NCBI GenBank assembly: GCA_944324485.1
Contig: CALUWM010000011.1
Coordinates: 1 to 62,559, forward strand
Direction: 5' to 3'
Length of the DNA: 62,559 bases
Origin: Candidatus Gastranaerophilales bacterium
GTDB lineage: Bacteria > Cyanobacteriota > Vampirovibrionia > Gastranaerophilales > Gastranaerophilaceae
A program made the translations under genes and the position numbers. The notes under the pieces were generated by a model, which did not search any database, had not been told where the DNA came from, and saw only the letters and a list, made by a program, of their open reading frames with translations. Of the stretch, positions 9,104-16,679 are shown piece after piece (position 1 is the first letter of the stretch; each line of letters starts with the position of its first letter).

Positions 9104-10010
9104 AATTATTCATTTCAATATATTCAACAGCTTCTTCCATAGTATTGAATATTGGAATAGCTTCGCTTAAAAACACAAATTCTAAAGCCTTAAGAACGTC
9201 CTCACAAGGTTTTACAAGAATAAACATTCCTTCTTTTAAACTTGTGGATTTATACACCTCAGCGAAAAGATTTGCAAAATTATCGGAGAAAATTTTTATA
9301 TGTTCCATATTAAAAATAATATTTTGTTTTCCGGTTAAAACATTTGCATTAACTTCTTTTATAATTTTATCTACATATTTTTCGTTATTAACTTTATATA
9401 AAGTCAATGAACAAATATTATCATTTACGTAATATCTTGTATATTCTTCGTTTGTAATTTTATTTGTAGAATTAGAAATAAATTTTAATACTTTTTCATG
9501 CCACATAGGCGCCTTGGAAATAAATTCATCTATTTCTAACTTATACGCATCTTGAATGATTTTTGGATTATCGGTTCCGGAAATTGCAATAATTCTAAAA
9601 TCTCTTCCTTCTTCATTTCTCAATTTGTTTGCTTCTTTAATTAAATCAAAACCGTCTTGATAATCCGGAAGATATAAGTCCAATACAAGGAAGTCAAAAT
9701 TTTTCTTCTTGAACTCAGCAAGAGCTTCTTCCTTGCTTCTTGCCACATATACGTTCATACCGATTTTTTCAAGCATAACAGATAACTGAAAAATTGAAAG
9801 TTCGGTATCATCAACTATTAAAACATTTGTAACTTCAGCTGTAAAAAAACTCAAAGGATAGTTAAAGTAATTTAACTTTCTTTCTAACGAAATCAAGGCT
9901 CTTGAGACAAGGTCTTGAACATCCTCTTGTGTGTCGGCTGCGATTTCTATATCAGACAATTTTAAAAGATTATCAAATTGTTCCTGCGTAATTTTAATTT
10001 CATTATCCAT
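9096..10010 (-). CDS. Response regulator: receiver domain fused to a STAS-like domain
   Basis: From the ATG at 10010 the protein has 304 residues. Residues 1-58 form an uncharacterised helical head. A full CheY-type receiver follows (about 60-180), with acidic residues D67 and D68, phospho-acceptor D111 in LVLDLYLP, S144 and K166. The last 105 residues look like a STAS domain, as in anti-sigma-factor antagonists (strand ICSLTLYKV, helix NIIFNMEHIKIFSDNFANLF, then FILVKPCEDV). STAS domains usually work by protein binding, so phosphorylation may control partner switching. No kinase gene is adjacent. A TTG at 10025 is possible but the ATG fits a TATAAT box exactly six bases upstream. Receiver assignment is firm; STAS is a fold-level inference. 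Confidence 0.8.
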   Translation of the reverse strand: MDNEIKITQEQFDNLLKLSDIEIAADTQEDVQDLVSRALISLERKLNYFNYPLSFFTAEVTNVLIVDDTELSIFQLSVMLEKIGMNVYVARSKEEALAEFKKKNFDFLVLDLYLPDYQDGFDLIKEANKLRNEEGRDFRIIAISGTDNPKIIQDAYKLEIDEFISKAPMWHEKVLKFISNSTNKITNEEYTRYYVNDNICSLTLYKVNNEKYVDKIIKEVNANVLTGKQNIIFNMEHIKIFSDNFANLFAEVYKSTSLKEGMFILVKPCEDVLKALEFVFLSEAIPIFNTMEEAVEYIEMNNFI

Positions 10011-10016
10011 ATTGAG

Positions 10017-10022
10017 ATTATA
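10017..10022 (-). promoter_or_regulatory. -10 box of the receiver-STAS gene, leaderless type
   Basis: On the minus strand TATAAT is followed by six bases and the ATG at 10010. No ribosome site is visible. Confidence 0.5.
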
Positions 10023-10062
10023 CAATTATTTTTTAAAAAATGCTACAATATTTTTTTTATTA

Positions 10063-10068
10063 TATAAT
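10063..10068 (+). promoter_or_regulatory. Candidate -10 box for the phosphomutase gene
   Basis: TATAAT lies 31 bases before the ATG at 10100, between it and an AAGGAG ribosome site. The -35 region is not clear. Confidence 0.45.
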
Positions 10069-10099
10069 TGCATGAAACAAGTTAATTCAAGGAGTTTTA

Positions 10100-11602
10100 A
10101 TGAACGGTTCAATAAATACCAGTGCATTTGGCAAAAACGACATAAGAGGTATATTTCCATCACAAGTTAATTCGGAAATATTTTTCCATACTGCAAAAGG
10201 CTATGTAGCATTTGTTTTAGAAGAATTTAAAAAAATAAATCAAGAAAAAACTCCAAGAGAACTTTTATTTACAGTTTGTATGGATGCAAGAACTCACTCA
10301 CCGGAGTTAAAAAGAGCAATAATTCAAGGGGTTACTTCTATGGGAGCAAATATTCTGGACTTAGGTCTTGCACCGACTCCCTTAGGGTATTATTCCGAAT
10401 TTGCAAAAATAAATCCTGAAATAACAGAAAACAAAAAAATAGTAGGAGCCTTAATAATAACAGCTTCACATAATCCACCAGAATACAACGGTCTTAAAAT
10501 GACATTTAATCGCCAAAGCCTTAACGAAAATCAAATCAAAGAGGTTAAACGATTAACAGAAGAAATTCACGACAAAAGTTGCGGATACAGACAAGTTATA
10601 TCAGGCTTTGTTAAAACCTACGATATAATAGCCAATTATCAAGATAAAATCTATGATATGTTCGGCAAAATAGGAAAAGATATTAAAGTTGTAGTCGATA
10701 GTGCAAATGCAACAGGAGGGCTTGTAGCGCCACAATTATATAGAGATCTGGGTTGTGAAGTAATTGAATTATTCTCCGAACCTGACGGAGCATTTCCCAA
10801 TCACCACCCAAACCCCTCAGATATTAAAACTCTTGATAAAATTATCGAAACGGTTAAAAAAGAAAAAGCTGATATCGGAATTGCTTTTGATGGCGACTCG
10901 GACAGAATTGGCGCCATTGCAAGCGATGGGACAATTATTTCAGGTGATAAACTCCTGTATATTTATGCTCAAGATTTAATTAAAACTCTTGCACCAAGAG
11001 GAGAAAAGCCTATTATAGTATCAGAAGTTAAGTGTTCACAAGTTTTATATGATGAAATTAATAAAACCGGTGGCATAGCCATTATGACTAAAACAGGACA
11101 TGGCTATATAAAATCTAAAATGAGAGAAACTGACGCTTTGCTTGCAGGGGAAATGTCAGGTCATACATTTTTTAAAGACAGGTATTACGGCTATGATGAT
11201 GCTATATATGCGGGTTGTAGGCTAATTGAAATAATAGCAAAAAACAAAAAAATAAATCCAAGCTTCAAATTAACAAACTTATTGGAACCGTTTAATTCTG
11301 TACACTTATCGAACGAGGTTCGTCTTAAATGTCCAAATGAGTTCAAAAAAGATGTCTTAGAAAAATTAAAGTCATCAATAAATGATAATCTTTTTAATTC
11401 AAAAATTAAAGAAATTATTACAATAGACGGACTTAGGATAATTTTTGATGATGGTTTTGCTCTAATCAGACAAAGCAATACCGAACCTGTATTTACCTTG
11501 AGATTTGAAGCAAAAACAAAAGAAAAATGCGAACAATATAAAGAAGCATTGGTAAATTTTACTTGTAAATTAGTAGAAGAAAAAACATCACAGAAAGTCT
11601 AA
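10100..11602 (+). CDS. Phosphomannomutase/phosphoglucomutase family enzyme
   Basis: This 500-residue enzyme of the alpha-D-phosphohexomutase family moves phosphate between C6 and C1 of a hexose. The phosphoserine loop TASHNPPEYNG has the catalytic Ser at residue 123, the metal loop DGDSDR begins at residue 264, the sugar-selecting loop is GEMSGH, and the phosphate-binding loop near the C-terminus is RQSNTEP. The GEMSG loop and the length suggest phosphomannomutase/phosphoglucomutase activity, supplying sugar nucleotides for surface glycans; exact specificity cannot be read. An AAGGAG ribosome site lies eight bases upstream of the ATG. The gene diverges from the receiver-STAS gene. Confidence 0.88.
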   Translation: MNGSINTSAFGKNDIRGIFPSQVNSEIFFHTAKGYVAFVLEEFKKINQEKTPRELLFTVCMDARTHSPELKRAIIQGVTSMGANILDLGLAPTPLGYYSEFAKINPEITENKKIVGALIITASHNPPEYNGLKMTFNRQSLNENQIKEVKRLTEEIHDKSCGYRQVISGFVKTYDIIANYQDKIYDMFGKIGKDIKVVVDSANATGGLVAPQLYRDLGCEVIELFSEPDGAFPNHHPNPSDIKTLDKIIETVKKEKADIGIAFDGDSDRIGAIASDGTIISGDKLLYIYAQDLIKTLAPRGEKPIIVSEVKCSQVLYDEINKTGGIAIMTKTGHGYIKSKMRETDALLAGEMSGHTFFKDRYYGYDDAIYAGCRLIEIIAKNKKINPSFKLTNLLEPFNSVHLSNEVRLKCPNEFKKDVLEKLKSSINDNLFNSKIKEIITIDGLRIIFDDGFALIRQSNTEPVFTLRFEAKTKEKCEQYKEALVNFTCKLVEEKTSQKV

Positions 11603-11657
11603 AAAATATACTTTAATTCTAATACTTACTTCCAAGAAAAAATCATTAAAGACCTGA

Positions 11658-11663
11658 TATAAT
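11658..11663 (+). promoter_or_regulatory. -10 box of the exported repeat protein, leaderless type
   Basis: TATAAT is followed by exactly six bases and the ATG at 11670. No ribosome site is visible. Confidence 0.5.
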
Positions 11664-11669
11664 ATCATT

Positions 11670-12524
11670 ATGTTTAATAGAAAAAATCTAATAGTTTATA
11701 TAATGGTTTTATTTTTGAGCACCGGTATATCATTTGGTGCACAAAATGCTTCATACGAACAAATCTCAAAAATGGAAAATTCAATATGGGGATTTGAATA
11801 TACTAAAGACAACGCTCAAGAAAGATTATCGAGAATTGAAAATAATGTTTTCGGAACAACATATTCAAAACTTTCTATTGAACAAAGAATTAAAAAATTA
11901 AATGAAGCGCTTGGCTTAGAAAGCTATGAAGATAGTGTAAAACCGGCATATGAAATCAATTCTGATGAAGTAGCAGGAATTAACTACCCACAAATTGATA
12001 CACTTGAGTATCAACTTTTTAATTCAACATATGAAAAAGAAAATATTTATAAAAGATTAGACAGGCTTGAAAAAAAGATATTTGGTTCAACACAAGAAGG
12101 AGACTTAGCCTCAAGAACAGACAGATTAAAAGCATATGTAAGAAAAGACGCAGTTGCTCAAAACCCTTCATATCATTACGAACAACCATACACAACAACA
12201 AAAGATATAGAATCATATATGGGTTCACAAAATAAATATGAAAATTCAGACATACACATTCAACTGTCAGGTCTTGAAACAGTTTTATTTTCGAAAACGT
12301 ATTCTCAAGATCCAGTTGGGCTAAGGTTAAACAGACTAGAAAGAAGGATTTTTCAAAGAGATTTTTCATCAGATGACGATTATCTAAGACTTCAAAGACT
12401 TCAAGCAGCAGCCAATGCGCAACAAACAGCTAAACTTTATGAAGCAAATAAAATTCAAAAATTTACATCAACAGGGCTTCAAATCGGCTCAATTATTCTT
12501 ATGATACTTGCTTTAATTTTATAA
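11670..12524 (+). CDS. Exported protein with three internal LE-RLxRLE-FG repeats
   Basis: I do not recognise a named function. The 284-residue protein begins with a signal peptide (LIVYIMVLFLSTGISFGA), probably cleaved after SFGA. Three imperfect repeats of about 45-50 residues follow, starting near residues 31, 109 and 200. Each reads like LE-x3-F-x3-Y followed by RL-x-RLE-x3-FG, for example RLDRLEKKIFGST and RLNRLERRIFQRD. The repeats are probably paired helices. The C-terminus ends in a hydrophobic segment (IGSIILMILALIL), so the protein may be anchored in the inner membrane facing outward. It is monocistronic or leads into bioF 25 bases later, although bioF has its own promoter box. Confidence 0.75.
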   Translation: MFNRKNLIVYIMVLFLSTGISFGAQNASYEQISKMENSIWGFEYTKDNAQERLSRIENNVFGTTYSKLSIEQRIKKLNEALGLESYEDSVKPAYEINSDEVAGINYPQIDTLEYQLFNSTYEKENIYKRLDRLEKKIFGSTQEGDLASRTDRLKAYVRKDAVAQNPSYHYEQPYTTTKDIESYMGSQNKYENSDIHIQLSGLETVLFSKTYSQDPVGLRLNRLERRIFQRDFSSDDDYLRLQRLQAAANAQQTAKLYEANKIQKFTSTGLQIGSIILMILALIL

Positions 12525-12549
12525 AAAAACTTTGTGCTATTATAATTCT

Positions 12550-13683
12550 ATGGAGAATTATATAGCTGAACTCAATAAATTAAAAGAAAATTCGAGTTTT
12601 CGTTCAATCAAAAACATAAACGAAAAACATTCTAAATATATAATCGTTGAAGGAAAACAAATGCTTAATCTTTCTTCTAACGATTATTTGAATATAAGTA
12701 CCAATAAGGATTTAATTTTAGAATTTATTGAAAAATACAAAAATCATCCTGAATTTTTATTTTCATCAACTTCAGCTCGTCTTTTAACGGGCAATTCTAC
12801 AAGTTATAATAATCTGGAAAATAATATCTCATCTCTTTTTAACAAAGAATCTTGTTTAATTTTTAATACAGGATACCAATGCAATCAAAGCATAGTAAGC
12901 ACTTTATTTAAAAAACAAGATTGCATTTTTTCAGACAAATTAAACCATGCCAGCATAGTTTCAGGTCTAAAACTATCTCAAGCTGATCATTTCAGATACA
13001 AGCACAATGATTATGATTCTTTAGAAAAAATACTTATCTCAAATAGAAATAAATACCAAAACGCAATAATAATATCAGAATCCGTATTTTCAATGGATGG
13101 AGATATAGCTGACATAAAAAAACTGGTTGAACTCAAAAAAAAATATAATTGCCTGCTAATGATTGACGAAGCCCACGCTTTTGGAGTTTTTGGGGAAAAT
13201 CTTGCAGGAGTAAGCTCGGAATTAAATTTGCTAAACGATATAGATATAATAACAGTTACTTTTGGAAAATCGCTGGCATCATCAGGTGCAGTTGCAATTT
13301 CAAATAAAATAATCATAAATTACCTAATAAACAAAGCGTCCGGTTTTATTTTTTCAACAGCACTTCCACCTTCGAGCATAATGTGGAGTAATTTTTTGTT
13401 AAATGAAAAATTTGATTTCTTAATTAAACAAAAAGAAAAATTAAATAATTTATTCAAAAAAGTACACAAAATATATCCCACAATAAGTTCTTCACAAATA
13501 ATACCTGTTATTTTAAAAGACAGTGTAAAAACAAAACAAACAGCTATAAAACTTCAAAAAGAAGGGTACTACGTTCTTCCCATAAACCCTCCAACTGTCC
13601 CAAGTGGAACTTCAAGACTCAGGCTTTCTTTAACCAGCGATATGGAATTTGAAGAAATTAAAAATTTATTGGAGAAAATATAA
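12550..13683 (+). CDS. bioF: 8-amino-7-oxononanoate synthase BioF
   Basis: BioF is a PLP enzyme that joins pimeloyl-ACP or -CoA to alanine with loss of CO2, the first step of biotin ring assembly. The 377-residue protein has the family motifs: SNDYLNIS near the N-terminus, STSARLLTGNS, the DEAHAFGVFG strand that binds PLP, and FGKSLASSGA with the PLP lysine. The ATG at 12550 is preferred over an in-frame TTG at 12532 because a TATTAT/TATAAT box lies immediately upstream, giving a leaderless start and placing the TTG within the promoter. The stop codon overlaps the bioG start (13683), so the two are translationally coupled. Confidence 0.92.
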   Translation: MENYIAELNKLKENSSFRSIKNINEKHSKYIIVEGKQMLNLSSNDYLNISTNKDLILEFIEKYKNHPEFLFSSTSARLLTGNSTSYNNLENNISSLFNKESCLIFNTGYQCNQSIVSTLFKKQDCIFSDKLNHASIVSGLKLSQADHFRYKHNDYDSLEKILISNRNKYQNAIIISESVFSMDGDIADIKKLVELKKKYNCLLMIDEAHAFGVFGENLAGVSSELNLLNDIDIITVTFGKSLASSGAVAISNKIIINYLINKASGFIFSTALPPSSIMWSNFLLNEKFDFLIKQKEKLNNLFKKVHKIYPTISSSQIIPVILKDSVKTKQTAIKLQKEGYYVLPINPPTVPSGTSRLRLSLTSDMEFEEIKNLLEKI

Positions 13684-14321
13684 TGCAATATTTTTGGCTA
13701 AACAAAAACAACAATAAAAACCTAATAGTTTTTTTTAACGGCTGGGCAATGAACGAAACTCCTTTGCAACATTTAAATAAAGAAGGGTTTGATATATTAT
13801 TTTTACAAGATTACAGAAATTTAGATTTTGACTTTTCAATTTTTAATTTTGATAAATATGAAAAAAAATACTTAATTTGCTGGTCAATGGGGGTTTTTGC
13901 AGTAAATAATTTTTATAAGATATTCAATGAATTTGACTCTAAAATTGCAATCAACGGAACATGTAAAATTGTTGACGATAATTTTGGAATACCCGAGAAA
14001 ATATATAAAATAACAACTAAATTTTTAAATGAAGACTCTTTAGACAAATTTATAAAAAATATGTTCAAAGGAGGCGAGCTAAATCCCGAAATAACAATTA
14101 CCAGACCTTTAAAGGAATTAAAAGAAGAACTTATTGAAATTCAAAAAATTAAATTCGAAAATGAAATAAAATTTGACAAAGCAATAATTTCAAATGACGA
14201 CAGAATAATTCCTGCCAAAAACCAAATCAATTTTTGGAAAAATAAAGCCAAAATTGAAATTATACAAAATACCCACTGCCCCTTTAAAATCTACACAAGT
14301 TGGCAGGAATTAATATGCTAG
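13683..14321 (+). CDS. bioG: Pimeloyl-ACP methyl ester esterase BioG
   Basis: BioG removes the methyl group that BioC adds, releasing pimeloyl-ACP for BioF. The 212-residue protein matches the BioG (DUF452) form rather than BioH: it opens with the strand LIVFFNGWAMNE, has the nucleophile elbow CWSMGV, then an Asp in ISNDDRIIP and a His in NTHCPF, which gives a complete Ser-Asp-His set. It lies between bioF and bioC and overlaps both (one base with bioF, seven with bioC), a bioF-bioG-bioC order consistent with the BioC-BioG route to pimelate. The sequence is diverged and rich in Lys, Asn and Phe, like its neighbours. Confidence 0.88.
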   Translation: MQYFWLNKNNNKNLIVFFNGWAMNETPLQHLNKEGFDILFLQDYRNLDFDFSIFNFDKYEKKYLICWSMGVFAVNNFYKIFNEFDSKIAINGTCKIVDDNFGIPEKIYKITTKFLNEDSLDKFIKNMFKGGELNPEITITRPLKELKEELIEIQKIKFENEIKFDKAIISNDDRIIPAKNQINFWKNKAKIEIIQNTHCPFKIYTSWQELIC

Positions 14322-15034
14322 ATAAAAAATTAATTAAAAATAAATTCAAAAGAAGTATGGAAACATATGACAAAAATGCTTTTATACAAAATTTAATGGC
14401 GCAAAAATTAATAGAACTAATAAAAGATAAAAAATTTAAAAACATACTTGAAATAGGTTCATATACAGGTATTTTAACAAAAAAACTAATAGACATAAAT
14501 CCAAATTTCACAAGCTATACAGCAATAGATATAATTAAAGAATCAAAAAACTATATTAAAAAAATAGACAACAATATAATTTTTCTAAATAAAGACGTTG
14601 AAGACTTTTATACCGGTCAAAAATTTGATTTAATTATTGCAAATGCAAGCATGCAATGGTGTCTTGATTTATCAAATACTATTAAAAAATTACAATCTTT
14701 TCTTGAAAACGAAGGAATTATGGCTATTTCACTCTTTTCAAAAAACAATTTCTTTGAAATAAAAGACATATTTAATATAGGACTTAATTATCCATCGCCA
14801 AACGAAATAAAAAAAATATTTGATAAGGAAATTTTAATTTTTGATGAAAATTATGAACTAAATTTTGATAATACCTTTAATATATTAAAACATCTAAAAC
14901 TTACAGGCGTTAATGCTCTAAAAAAAGAATCTTTTTCAATCAAAGAATTAAAAGAAAAAATGAAAAATTATCAGTTAAAGTACGAAAATAAACTTACATA
15001 TAATCCAATGTATGTTATATATCAACGCCCATAA
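14315..15034 (+). CDS. bioC: Malonyl-ACP O-methyltransferase BioC
   Basis: BioC methylates malonyl-ACP with S-adenosylmethionine, disguising it as a fatty acid primer for pimelate synthesis. From the ATG at 14315 the protein has 239 residues, close to the usual size. The start has a GCAGGAAT ribosome site and lies inside the last codons of bioG; the TTG at 14300 would remove that site. The N-terminus has the BioC-type opening (KFKRSMETYDKNAFIQNLMA), the SAM loop is LEIGSYTGILT and motif II is FDLIIANASMQW. The 3' end overlaps the convergent bioD by 20 bases. Confidence 0.88.
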   Translation: MLDKKLIKNKFKRSMETYDKNAFIQNLMAQKLIELIKDKKFKNILEIGSYTGILTKKLIDINPNFTSYTAIDIIKESKNYIKKIDNNIIFLNKDVEDFYTGQKFDLIIANASMQWCLDLSNTIKKLQSFLENEGIMAISLFSKNNFFEIKDIFNIGLNYPSPNEIKKIFDKEILIFDENYELNFDNTFNILKHLKLTGVNALKKESFSIKELKEKMKNYQLKYENKLTYNPMYVIYQRP

Positions 15035-15677
15035 AAGCATTAATTATGTTTTCTTTTGTTAAATTAATAACCTCAGGAATAGTACCTATAATTTTTACAT
15101 CGGTAAACATTTTTAATTCTCTAATAAAATATTCTTCTGACAAAGTTTTATTTTTAGGCATTTTATTTATAATTATTCCTTTTATTTTAATATTATTTTT
15201 CTTTGCACATTCTATTGTCATTAATGTATGATTTAATCTTCCAAGACAAGGGGTTGTAACAATTATAATTTCAATATCAAGCAATTTTATAATATCAGAA
15301 AACAAAAACCCCTTAACAGCAGGACAATACAAACCGCCTGCACCTTCTATTACAACAAAATCTTTATCCTTGATAAAATCTAAAAAATCTTTTCTTACTT
15401 TATCTAAATCTACCTCTACATTATCCAAAAGACTGGCAAGATGAGGAGAAACTTCTCCTTTAAAAAGATACGAATATTTAGATTCAATATTTGAATATTT
15501 TTTTAATTCAAATAAATCAGGTGCTATCATTTGACCGTCTTTTTCATAAGCACCACTTTGAAATGGTTTAAAATAACCTACTCTTTTACCTTTTGATTCA
15601 TTTGAAAGCACTAGACCTAATGAAACAAAAGTCTTTCCAATATCTGTATCAACTCCTGTTATAAAAATATTATTCAT
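15015..15677 (-). CDS. bioD: Dethiobiotin synthetase BioD
   Basis: BioD closes the ureido ring of dethiobiotin using ATP and CO2. The 220-residue protein has the P-loop GVDTDIGKT near the N-terminus (residues 7-15), the FKPFQSGAY lysine motif, and the VIEGAGGLYCP strand that is diagnostic of the family. It is transcribed toward bioC and away from bioB; the divergent gap to bioB is 45 bases and must hold both promoters. An AGGTGAT ribosome site precedes the ATG. Length and motifs are normal. Confidence 0.93.
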   Translation of the reverse strand: MNNIFITGVDTDIGKTFVSLGLVLSNESKGKRVGYFKPFQSGAYEKDGQMIAPDLFELKKYSNIESKYSYLFKGEVSPHLASLLDNVEVDLDKVRKDFLDFIKDKDFVVIEGAGGLYCPAVKGFLFSDIIKLLDIEIIIVTTPCLGRLNHTLMTIECAKKNNIKIKGIIINKMPKNKTLSEEYFIRELKMFTDVKIIGTIPEVINLTKENIINAFMGVDI

Positions 15678-15722
15678 ATAATCACCTTTTTGTAATACAA
15701 TTATAAAACAAATGAGAATAGG

Positions 15723-16649
15723 ATGAATATGGATAAAGAAAAATTATTAAAATTATATAATCTACCACTTGACGAACTTCTAAAAATCGCAAAAAAATAC
15801 ACTTTTCAAGAATTTGAATTTTGTTCTTTAATTTCCGCAAGAACAGGTAAATGTTCTCAAGATTGCAAATACTGCGCTCAATCAACACATTATAATACCG
15901 AAATACATACTCACCCTTTGGTGAACACAAAAGAAGTAATAAAAGCAGCAAAAGAATCCAAGAAAAACGGAGCAATTAATTTTGCAATAGTTACTTCAGG
16001 AAAAACCCCCGATGAAGCAAAAGATTTTAATGAGCTTTTAAAAATGATAAAAGAAATAAATCTTCTCGGCTTAAAAAGTTGTGCAAGTATTGGAATATTA
16101 ACAAAAGAACAAGCACTAAAACTAAAAGAAGCAGGGCTTAATCGTTTTCATCATAATATCAACACATCTAAAAGCTACCATAATAAAATTTGTACCACTC
16201 ATACATATGAAGATAGAGTTAATACTTGTAATTATGTCAAAGAAGCAGGTATGGAGCTTTGTTGCGGAGTAATAATCGGAATGGGCGAAACCATTGAACA
16301 AAGAATTGAAATGGCAATAGAATTATCTGAAATAGCTCCAGACAGTATCCCTGTAAACATTCTAACCCCAATAAAAGGAACGCCTTTTGAAAACTATTTC
16401 GATAAAATTGATGAAGAAAATATTTTAAGAACTCTGGCAATATTTAAAATTGCAAATCCAAATTCAAGTATTAGACTTGCAGGAGGCAAAAAAGCAAGAC
16501 TTTCAGAGAAAAATATTCTTTTAGCAATGGAAAATATGGTAGATAGCGCAATAGTTGGTAATTATTTAACAACCACAGGCTTTAGTGCGCAAGATGACAA
16601 GAAAAAAGTTCTCAAAGTAAACAAAAAATTAAAAACCTGCAACAAATAA
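15723..16649 (+). CDS. bioB: Biotin synthase BioB
   Basis: BioB is the radical SAM enzyme that inserts sulfur into dethiobiotin. The 308-residue protein has the CxxxCxxC cluster motif in SARTGKCSQDCKYCAQS for the [4Fe-4S] centre, and later conserved Cys and Arg residues (CASIG; NPNSSIRLAGGK) expected for the second cluster. Two in-frame ATGs, at 15723 and 15729, are both possible. No biotin-operon repressor site is obvious in the 45-base gap to bioD. The last codons and the stop lie inside the stem of a terminator that serves the convergent minus-strand gene. The window has no bioA, so the diaminopelargonate step must be encoded elsewhere. Confidence 0.95.
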   Translation: MNMDKEKLLKLYNLPLDELLKIAKKYTFQEFEFCSLISARTGKCSQDCKYCAQSTHYNTEIHTHPLVNTKEVIKAAKESKKNGAINFAIVTSGKTPDEAKDFNELLKMIKEINLLGLKSCASIGILTKEQALKLKEAGLNRFHHNINTSKSYHNKICTTHTYEDRVNTCNYVKEAGMELCCGVIIGMGETIEQRIEMAIELSEIAPDSIPVNILTPIKGTPFENYFDKIDEENILRTLAIFKIANPNSSIRLAGGKKARLSEKNILLAMENMVDSAIVGNYLTTTGFSAQDDKKKVLKVNKKLKTCNK

Positions 16650-16660
16650 TTTGTTGCAGG
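16623..16660 (-). terminator. Rho-independent terminator of the 953-residue protein gene, overlapping the bioB stop
   Basis: The stem is CCTGCAACAAA/TTTGTTGCAGG (16636-16646 with 16650-16660). On the minus strand it is followed by a T-rich run, so it ends the leftward gene 20 bases after its stop. The plus-strand side lacks a T run. Confidence 0.75.
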
Positions 16661-16679
16661 CACTGGTGTTTTGCAATAT

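Noticed and set aside
12532-12549. TTG start for bioF
   Set aside because: It lies inside the promoter box directly before the ATG at 12550, and the family alignment starts after it.
15678-15722. BirA/BioR operator between bioD and bioB
   Set aside because: I see no convincing inverted repeat in this 45-base gap beyond AT-rich promoter words.
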